Assembly: GCA_945948775.1 (NCBI GenBank)
Contig: CAMFCK010000029.1
Location: forward strand, 1-7,940
Direction: 5' to 3'
DNA length: 7,940 bases
DNA from: an uncultured Clostridia bacterium
GTDB lineage: Bacteria; Bacillota; Clostridia; UBA1381
Below are positions 1 to 5,114 of the stretch, one piece after another. Both the position numbers and the translations under genes were made by a program. How positions within the stretch are numbered: position 1 is the stretch's first letter; each line of letters begins with the position of its first letter. Below the pieces are notes generated by a model that made no database searches, was not told where the DNA came from, and saw only the letters and a list, made by a program, of their open reading frames with translations.

Positions 1-4
1 ATTT

Positions 5-25
5 ATGATATAATATAAATATCAT
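5..25. promoter_or_regulatory. Dyad with embedded -10 box upstream of the transposase fragment
   Basis: A perfect 7-bp inverted repeat (ATGATAT at 5-11, ATATCAT at 19-25) with a 7-bp centre contains TATAAT at 9-14. It lies about 20 bp upstream of the transposase ribosome site, so it may be the transposase promoter -10. The matching -35 would fall outside or at the very edge of the window. The dyad may also be part of the insertion-sequence end. The region is extremely A+T rich, so chance is a real alternative. Confidence 0.35.
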
Positions 26-43
26 GAATTGAGGTGTTTTGTT

Positions 44-781
44 ATGTACGAAAAAAGAACCAGACAAGAAAAGCAAGGACAACTTCATATGCTTTGCATA
101 GATGATTTAGTGCCTAAAAATCATATACTGCGTGATATAGACAAAGCTATTGATTTCAGCTTTATCTATGATGAGGTTGAAGGAATGTACAGTGATTTTG
201 ACGGGGGACGTCCCGGAATAGATCCTGTTTCTCTTTTTAAAATAGTAATGATACAGTACATATTCGGAATAAAAAGTATGCGTCAGACAATAAAGGAAAT
301 AGAATCAAACTATGCGTACCGTTGGTTCATCGGCTATGATATAGGTGAGGATATTCCGCATTTTTCAACCTTCGGAAAAAACTACAGCAGACGTTTTAAG
401 GATACAGATATTTTTGAAAGAATATTTACGCGGATTTTAAACGAAGCCATAAACTGCGGTTTTGTTGATGAAAAGGCGGTATTTGTTGACGGAACTCATA
501 TAAAAGCGAGCGCCAACAAACGTAAAATAGCAAGAAAATCAGTACCTGTTCAGGCAAAGAAATATCAGAAGCAGCTTGATGAAGAAGTGGAGGCTGACAG
601 GCAAAGCCACCATAAAAAGCCTCTGAAAAAGAAAGAGCAAACAGAAGAAAAAGAAATTGCACAGAGCACAACAGACCCTGAGTGTGGTATGTTTCATAAA
701 GGTGAACACGAAAAACAATTTGCGTATGTAGTAAATACCGTATGTGACAGACATAACTTTATCCTTGATTTTGTGGCATGA
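44..781 (+). pseudogene. Truncated IS1182-family transposase (N-terminal half only)
   Basis: This 245-residue frame carries the N-terminal part of a DDE transposase of the IS1182 type (DUF772-like region). Recognisable segments are the opening LCIDDLVPKNHILRDIDKAI, the FDGGRPGIDPVSLFKIVMIQ stretch and the segment AVFVDGTHIKASANK, whose Asp is the expected first catalytic acidic residue. A Lys/Glu-rich linker follows, then HNFILDF. Full-length relatives are roughly twice as long and continue with the second Asp and the Glu of the DDE triad. Here the reading frame stops right after LDFVA, and the DNA beyond does not continue the family in any frame I can see, so the end is a deletion or rearrangement rather than a point nonsense change. 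I chose ATG 44 because GAGGTG at 31-36 lies 7 nt upstream; a TTG at 29 would overlap that ribosome site. The product should be inactive. The gene is more A+T rich than the genes to its right. Confidence 0.85.
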
Positions 782-811
782 CAAATAAACCTTCATAAGA
801 AGACAATTTGT

Positions 812-1042
812 AAAAGGCAATTTAATTCTTGCTTATACCAACAATTCAGGGCTGAATTGTTGTCCTGTGGTTAAAAGGTGATAGATAACTCTAAGGAGCT
901 TTCTTATGCAATGCCCCTGAGCACACCTATGACCTTTGCCCTCAGCTAACTTTTTGTTGTAATAAGCATATCAATAGGGCGTTGCCGCAATTTCGTAAAA
1001 TTTTACTTATTGAGACAAGTCCTTTTAATTTAATTGCGTTTT
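812..1042. ncRNA. Candidate structured RNA or mini mobile element in the gap 782-1058
   Basis: No gene is visible between 782 and 1058, but the segment is rich in pairing. The ends, 812-827 and 1027-1042, are inverted repeats matching at 14 of 16 positions. Inside are a hairpin at 839-862, a stem pairing 874-884 with 927-937 (10 of 11 pairs) and a stem pairing 908-916 with 977-985 (9 pairs, one G-U). The last stem starts inside the loop of the preceding one, so the two form a pseudoknot. A shorter stem, 961-966 with 1006-1011, and a 12-bp palindrome at 995-1006 are also present. Such a closed, pseudoknotted fold resembles transposon-linked RNAs (HEARO or TnpB omega RNA) or a group I intron remnant in style only; I recognise no family consensus. 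A miniature inverted-repeat element is the main alternative. Strand is undetermined. Confidence 0.3.
839..862. repeat. Perfect 11-bp hairpin
   Basis: CAACAATTCAG at 839-849 is followed after two bases (GG) by its exact reverse complement at 852-862. In RNA it would fold as about 10 pairs with a small GC-rich loop. The bases after it (TCCTGTGG) are not a T tract, so it is not a standard terminator for the transposase fragment. It fits better as one stem of the larger structured segment around it. Confidence 0.6.
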
Positions 1043-1058
1043 TTACCGGTTTGCTTGC

Positions 1059-1087
1059 TTGACAAATACAGATAAATATGCTACGAT
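1059..1087 (+). promoter_or_regulatory. Promoter of the solute-binding protein / regulator unit
   Basis: TTGACA at 1059-1064 is a consensus -35. A 17-bp spacer leads to TACGAT at 1082-1087 (4 of 6 to the consensus -10), preceded by TGC at 1079-1081, which gives an extended -10. Transcription would start near 1094, leaving an untranslated leader of about 70 bases. The -35 lies inside the right-hand copy of the 12-bp direct repeat, so the segment to the left may have created or altered this promoter. Confidence 0.6.
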
Positions 1088-1149
1088 AAATCAACAGTGA
1101 CAGATTGAGGCAAAGGGTATAATACCGAAATTATATATCTTATAAAAAC

Positions 1150-1159
1150 GGAGGCGGGG
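1150..1159 (+). promoter_or_regulatory. Ribosome binding site of the solute-binding protein
   Basis: GGAGG at 1150-1154, followed by the G-rich stretch CGGGG, lies 11 nt before ATG 1166 and 5 nt before an in-frame TTG at 1160. Either start is possible. ATG is preferred for its codon, and because GGCGG at 1153-1157 also sits 8 nt from it. Confidence 0.7.
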
Positions 1160-1165
1160 TTGAAG

Positions 1166-2626
1166 ATGAAACGTATACTTAGAATATTTGCTCTTTTTGC
1201 GGTATTGGCGGTTTGCGCAGCGTGCGCCGGTGATACAGGTGTGCAAAACAGTATATCGTTTACATATTTGAGAAGATCCGAAATCTCAGAAAACCCAATG
1301 CCTTTTTTAGAAGAACTGGAAAGATTGACAGGCGTGAAGCTGGAATATATCTATTTCCGCCCGGGTGATACCGGGGAACAGATTAATATGCTTTATTTGT
1401 CTGATAATTTGCCGGATATCATAGAATATAACTGGCTGAACGCAAGTGAGAAGTTAAAAAGCTATATCCTGCCGCTGGACGATTTGATTGACAGATATTC
1501 CCCGAACTTGAAGTCATATCTTGAGGGACATCCTGATATAATAAGGAGCATTCGTTCACAGGAGGGGTATTATGCCTATCCGCTTATACGCGAGGAAAAA
1601 AGCCTTAATGTATACGCCGGGATATGTATCCGCAGCGATTGGCTTGAGCAGGCTGGATTGAATATACCCGAAACAATAGACGAATGGCACGAGGTTTTAA
1701 AATGCTTCCGAGACAGGTTCGGCTGCCAGCTGCCGCTTGCGCTCAATTCAAATCCGATAGCATTTATGTTTGCGTATGGTATAGGCGATAAATTTTACAT
1801 AGACGGCGGCGAGGTATATTTCAGCTATTCACAGCCGGAATATAAAGAGTATCTGAGTACGATGAATCTCTGGTATAAGGAAGGCTTGCTCGGGACAGAT
1901 TACCCCAACAGCGAGTATGGTACGGCTGAGCGGATGCTCATTGACGGCAGCTGTGGGGCGATTATGGGTACTGCCGGACGGGATATGGGAGGCGCGCTGA
2001 AATCCGGAGTGGCGGTCGCCGGTGCACCGTATCCTGTGCTGAACAAGGGTGAGCGGCCGTTTTGCTCGCATTATGACGTTGTATTAACAAAGGCGTGCGC
2101 GGCGGCAATTTCGATTGACTGCGACAATCCGGAGGCTGCGGCAAAATTTCTGGACTTTGGCTACAGCGACGAGGGCAAGCTTTTATATAACTTCGGGGTT
2201 AAAGGCGTGAGCTATGAGATTATTGACGGCAGGCCGGTATATACAAGCATTATTACCGACAGCCCGAATATGAACAGTGCGATGAACTATTATTTGCGCG
2301 CCAATGATTCCGGGCCGTTTTTACAGATGAAGGAATACATGGAGCAATATGCCGGGCAGCCGGCTCAGCAGGAGGCCCTGGGGCGGTGGAGGGAAACCGA
2401 CGCCGAATTGCACGTGCTGCCTAATCTGCACCTGACAAAGGAGGAAAGCATAGAGCTGTCACAGCTTCGGTTTGACGATTATATAGAAGATATGCAAATT
2501 AAATTTATTACGGGCGCGATTCCTTTGGAGGCGTTTGACAGCTATCTTGAAAAGCTGTCAGAGTTGGGCGCGGACAGGGCGTTGGAAATATACCGCGCGG
2601 CTTATGCCCGCTATTTGGCTGAGTGA
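1166..2626 (+). CDS. Extracellular solute-binding lipoprotein (carbohydrate ABC transporter type, LplA/YtcQ-like)
   Basis: The 486-residue product (488 if TTG 1160 is used) begins with a basic n-region (MKRILR), a hydrophobic core and the cysteines of a lipoprotein signal; Cys20 in VCAAC is the probable lipidated residue, giving a protein tethered outside the membrane. Family-1 sugar-binding features follow: FLEELERLTGVKLEY, then LSDNLPDIIEY, PLDDLIDRYSPNLKSYLE, the hinge-lobe segment IRSDWLEQAGLNIPETIDEW near residues 155-175, and the typical C-terminal FITGAIPLEAFDSYLEKL ending in an AYARY helix. Length fits the LplA/YtcQ group, known for complex plant-type saccharides. The substrate here is unknown. 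It is the first gene of the unit and is followed 17 bp later by a membrane AraC sensor, with no permease or ATPase gene in the window. It may therefore feed a distant transporter or act as a ligand-presenting partner of that sensor (inference). The family call is firm; the role is open. Confidence 0.88.
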   Translation: MKRILRIFALFAVLAVCAACAGDTGVQNSISFTYLRRSEISENPMPFLEELERLTGVKLEYIYFRPGDTGEQINMLYLSDNLPDIIEYNWLNASEKLKSYILPLDDLIDRYSPNLKSYLEGHPDIIRSIRSQEGYYAYPLIREEKSLNVYAGICIRSDWLEQAGLNIPETIDEWHEVLKCFRDRFGCQLPLALNSNPIAFMFAYGIGDKFYIDGGEVYFSYSQPEYKEYLSTMNLWYKEGLLGTDYPNSEYGTAERMLIDGSCGAIMGTAGRDMGGALKSGVAVAGAPYPVLNKGERPFCSHYDVVLTKACAAAISIDCDNPEAAAKFLDFGYSDEGKLLYNFGVKGVSYEIIDGRPVYTSIITDSPNMNSAMNYYLRANDSGPFLQMKEYMEQYAGQPAQQEALGRWRETDAELHVLPNLHLTKEESIELSQLRFDDYIEDMQIKFITGAIPLEAFDSYLEKLSELGADRALEIYRAAYARYLAE

Positions 2627-2643
2627 TGTGAGTCAATTGGCCG

Positions 2644-4917
2644 TTGAAATTTATAAAGCACAATAATATTTCTAAGCGGAGCATAATATTTACCTGGTTT
2701 CTCTCATATTTGCTTGTCCTTTTTCTGCCCCTGCTATTTGGCATAACGCTGTATATTGAGTCGGAGAAAATTGTCGGCAGGCAGATAGACCGGTATAACG
2801 AAATAATCTCGGCAATGCTGCTGGCGGAAAATGATAACCGGATATTAAATGATTTAAAAACAGTAGCCGCTGTTGCAATCAATGATAACATCCAGTCGGC
2901 ATTCCGCATTAATGCTCCTCTTACAATGCAGGATCAGATTATGCTTTATGACCTGAAAAAGGAGCTTGCGAATTATCATACTCAGTCGTATGAGCTCGGC
3001 AGCGGAAGTAACTTTTATTTATATTTTAAAAATATCAATCGCATTGTTGACGCAAGCAGGGTGTCAAATACAGAGCTTTTTTTTCGCACGACATATTCTC
3101 AGGATAACAAAGACTATGAGCAGTGGCTGGCTTCGATGAATATAAGCGAGCCGGAATATGTCAGCATAAAAGGCGAGGACGGCAGGCAAAGGCTGTGTTA
3201 TATAATCCCGTTTCCGCGCGAGTCGGAGCCGATGGGCGCGTTTGTTATTGAAAAACCGCAGCCATCGCTTGCAGAGAACGTTTCAAAGCTGGCAAAGGAT
3301 CAGATTTCGATGGAGTATGTGATTATGACCGGCAGGAACAAGCTGTACCAGGCGACTGAAGCGTTTGCTGATATGGATGCGGACAGCATTGGCGAGCTGT
3401 TTGAAAAGGGCGGCGGCAGAGCAGAGCTTTCGGGTAAGGGATATTATTTACAGGCTATGACCTCGACTGCTACGGGCTATAAGTATTTAACGGCAGTTTC
3501 TGATTCCAATGCAGGAGAACTTTTGTCAACTATGAGGGGCTTTGGTCTTTTGATGATAGCTCTTTCTCTGTGCGGGGGCGTAATTCTGATTTTCTGTATG
3601 ATTCGATATAACTATTCACCTCTTAAAAGTATGGTGGAGGGGCTGCGTGCAAAAATGCCTGATGCCTTCAAGGATGGGCAAAATGAGATTGAGTTTATAC
3701 GCAGCACCGTAACTAAAATGATTGGCGAAAATGCGTATATCAGCGACAGGCTTGACAGTCAGAATAAGGAAATCAGGAGCTACATGGTTTATGAAATGCT
3801 CACAGGGCAGATGGAAATGCCGCTTGAGGATATTGAGCAAAGAGGTTTCAGCTTTCCGGGTGAGAATTTTTGCGTGGCCTTGTTTTATGTCGAGGATTGC
3901 AGCAAGCTGTTTGAGGGAGAAAATAAGGATAAGACGGTACGTTTCAGAACGATTGAATTTTTGCTCGAAAATATTGCAGAGGATATTTTCAGAGGCGATA
4001 TGCGCGCATATGTGACAAATGCAAACGGTATCATTGCGCTTTTGACATCCTTTTCCGAGGAGAGCGAGGAAAGCTGTAAGCAGAAGATGCTGGACGCGCT
4101 TTCGGAAATCCAGCAATTAATGGAAGAAAATCTGTTTATCAGCTTCACAATCGCGATAAGAATTATTACGCTCGGCAGCCTCGAAATTGAGAATTCACAT
4201 CATGACGCGTTAAAGGCGATGGAATACAAATTTTCGCTTGGTACAAATCTGATTATCAAGCAGGAAGACATTGGTGCAATCCAGGACAGCCAATACACAT
4301 ATTCGCAAAAGACAGAGCAGCTTCTGATAAATTATATCAAGACCTCTGACGCGGAGAAGGCAGCGCAGTTGATTGAAGGAATACTTTCCAGCCGGCAGAT
4401 GCCGATTGATACGGTAAGATGTATTGCGTACAATATTGCGGGGACAATGCTGCGTATGTTGAACGAAAAGGACGAGGAACTGTCAAAGCGGCTGTTCAGC
4501 TTTGAAACAATTGATGAATTTAAGCAGAATATTCTTTCGGTCAGCCGGGAGCTTTGCGAAAGGAATGTGCCGCAGAAGGGTGAGATGCTGTGCGCGAAGG
4601 TTAAAAAGGTGGTAGAGGAGCAGTACAGCAATCCCGGCCTTTCGGTAGGATATATCGCCGATTATCTTGGTATACAGTATGTGTATCTTTCCTCCTCCTT
4701 TAAGAGCTATACCGGCGAGGGGATTTTGGAATATATCGGCAAGGTGCGCGTTGAAAAGGGTAAGGAGTATCTGAAAAACCCGCTTCTGTCCATCGACGAG
4801 GTTGCAGAGAAGGTTGGTTATACGACCCCCAAAACCTTTGTGCGCGTGTTCAGGAAAAACGAGGGCGTGACGCCTGCGAAATATAGAGAACACGCAGTAA
4901 GGGAAAATATAACATAA
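2644..4917 (+). CDS. Membrane-anchored AraC-family transcriptional regulator (YesS-like one-component sensor)
   Basis: This 757-residue protein joins an extracellular sensor to a DNA-binding domain. A short basic N-terminus precedes transmembrane segment 1 (about 14-38). About 260 residues then lie outside the cell, placed where a Cache-type sensor is usual. Transmembrane segment 2 follows (about 300-320), then a linker with a probable coiled coil (about 355-380) and a divergent GGDEF-like region (about 400-535) with no GGDEF motif. The C-terminal AraC domain (about 650-750) has two helix-turn-helix units: SVGYIADYLGIQYVYLSSSF at 667-686, and SIDEVAEKVGYTTPKTFVRVF at 716-736 followed by GVTPAKYR. 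It likely binds near the downstream lyase promoter, where 22-bp-spaced repeats lie. TTG 2644 is the only start that keeps the first membrane segment: a TGA lies five codons upstream in frame, and no ATG occurs until well inside the protein. No good ribosome site precedes it, so translation is probably weak or coupled to the lipoprotein gene. Confidence 0.9.
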   Translation: MKFIKHNNISKRSIIFTWFLSYLLVLFLPLLFGITLYIESEKIVGRQIDRYNEIISAMLLAENDNRILNDLKTVAAVAINDNIQSAFRINAPLTMQDQIMLYDLKKELANYHTQSYELGSGSNFYLYFKNINRIVDASRVSNTELFFRTTYSQDNKDYEQWLASMNISEPEYVSIKGEDGRQRLCYIIPFPRESEPMGAFVIEKPQPSLAENVSKLAKDQISMEYVIMTGRNKLYQATEAFADMDADSIGELFEKGGGRAELSGKGYYLQAMTSTATGYKYLTAVSDSNAGELLSTMRGFGLLMIALSLCGGVILIFCMIRYNYSPLKSMVEGLRAKMPDAFKDGQNEIEFIRSTVTKMIGENAYISDRLDSQNKEIRSYMVYEMLTGQMEMPLEDIEQRGFSFPGENFCVALFYVEDCSKLFEGENKDKTVRFRTIEFLLENIAEDIFRGDMRAYVTNANGIIALLTSFSEESEESCKQKMLDALSEIQQLMEENLFISFTIAIRIITLGSLEIENSHHDALKAMEYKFSLGTNLIIKQEDIGAIQDSQYTYSQKTEQLLINYIKTSDAEKAAQLIEGILSSRQMPIDTVRCIAYNIAGTMLRMLNEKDEELSKRLFSFETIDEFKQNILSVSRELCERNVPQKGEMLCAKVKKVVEEQYSNPGLSVGYIADYLGIQYVYLSSSFKSYTGEGILEYIGKVRVEKGKEYLKNPLLSIDEVAEKVGYTTPKTFVRVFRKNEGVTPAKYREHAVRENIT

Positions 4918-4921
4918 TTAT

Positions 4922-4950
4922 AGAAGCGTCTTGTAGGCGCTTCTTTTTTT
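4922..4950 (+). terminator. Rho-independent terminator after the regulator gene
   Basis: AGAAGCGTC at 4922-4930 pairs with GGCGCTTCT at 4936-4944 (nine pairs, one G-U) around a 5-base loop, followed by a run of T to 4950. It begins 4 bp after the stop codon of the regulator, so the lipoprotein-regulator transcript ends here and the lyase gene needs its own promoter. Confidence 0.92.
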
Positions 4951-4951
4951 G

Positions 4952-4974
4952 GCTTAAAACCTGTGTTTTTAAGC
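4952..4974. repeat. Second hairpin immediately after the terminator
   Basis: GCTTAAAA at 4952-4959 pairs perfectly with TTTTAAGC at 4967-4974 around a 7-base loop. The following bases are GGGTTT, not a clean T run. On the minus strand the stem is followed by AAAAAAAGAAG, not T. It could be a weak back-up terminator or a structural element at the 5' edge of the lyase control region. Confidence 0.5.
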
Positions 4975-4981
4975 GGGTTTA

Positions 4982-5012
4982 TAAATTTTGACCCCTACAG
5001 TAGTAAATTTTG
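4982..5012 (+). promoter_or_regulatory. Paired direct repeats, probable AraC-type activator site
   Basis: TAAATTTTG occurs exactly at 4982-4990 and again at 5004-5012, 22 bp start to start, so both copies lie on nearly the same face of the helix. The second copy ends 4 bp before the proposed -35 of the lyase promoter. AraC-family activators typically bind two direct half-sites about two helical turns apart next to the -35, and the gene just upstream encodes such a protein. The binding assignment is inference. Confidence 0.5.
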
Positions 5013-5016
5013 TGCG

Positions 5017-5045
5017 TTTACTTTGGGAGCTTTTTGCTTTATAAT
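5017..5045 (+). promoter_or_regulatory. Promoter of the lyase gene
   Basis: A perfect -10, TATAAT at 5040-5045, lies 17 bp after a weak -35, TTTACT at 5017-5022 (4 of 6). The -10 starts a perfect 14-bp palindrome at 5040-5053. The poor -35 with direct repeats immediately upstream suggests activator dependence. The start of transcription would be near 5052, giving an untranslated leader of about 60 bases. Confidence 0.65.
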
Positions 5046-5095
5046 ATATTATAGTATAGGACAAGAAACCGCGTATGCGGAGAATTGCCCAAAAC

Positions 5096-5107
5096 GGAGG
5101 GATGGAG
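5096..5107 (+). promoter_or_regulatory. Double ribosome site deciding the lyase start
   Basis: Two purine-rich sites are present: GGAGG at 5096-5100 and GGAG at 5104-5107. GGAG is 7 nt before ATG 5115, which opens the frame encoding a good signal peptide. An ATG at 5102 is out of that frame and reaches a stop within about 30 codons. An in-frame TTG at 5109 is 8 nt from GGAGG and is a less likely alternative that would add two residues. Confidence 0.7.
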
Positions 5108-5114
5108 TTTGGCT

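Larger units (their letters stand above)
776..1068. repeat. Near-perfect 12-bp direct repeats bounding the structured intergenic segment
   Basis: GCATGACAAATA at 776-787 and GCTTGACAAATA at 1057-1068 match at 11 of 12 positions, with TGACAAATA exact. The left copy covers the stop codon of the truncated transposase; the right copy supplies the -35 hexamer TTGACA of the next promoter. They enclose about 270 bp that contains an inverted repeat and several stems, so they could be a target-site duplication. A shared 9-mer can also arise by chance in A+T-rich DNA, and the repeats do not directly abut the inverted repeats. Confidence 0.4.

Noticed and set aside
539..820. Minus-strand open frame opposite the transposase
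   Set aside because: It is a shadow of the A-rich transposase linker: a low-complexity, Phe/Leu-rich translation with no recognisable family and no convincing ribosome site.
839..862. Hairpin considered as terminator for the transposase fragment
   Set aside because: No T tract follows on the plus strand, and it fits better as an internal stem of the surrounding structured segment.
782..1159. Known riboswitch, T-box, group II intron domain V, tRNA or CRISPR repeats
   Set aside because: I looked for their hallmark motifs (domain V hairpin, T-box sequence, T-loop/CCA, evenly spaced repeats) and found none.
1217..1225. Atypical lipobox (Cys at -3) as a sign the lipoprotein is not lipidated
   Set aside because: The n-region, hydrophobic core and AAC are otherwise typical, and the family is normally lipidated, so one unusual residue does not overturn the call.
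3077..3084. Run of eight T inside the regulator gene, possible phase-variation tract
   Set aside because: The frame is intact, the run codes for a plausible Leu-Phe-Phe, and an isolated eight-base run in an A/T-leaning gene is not enough to claim slippage control.
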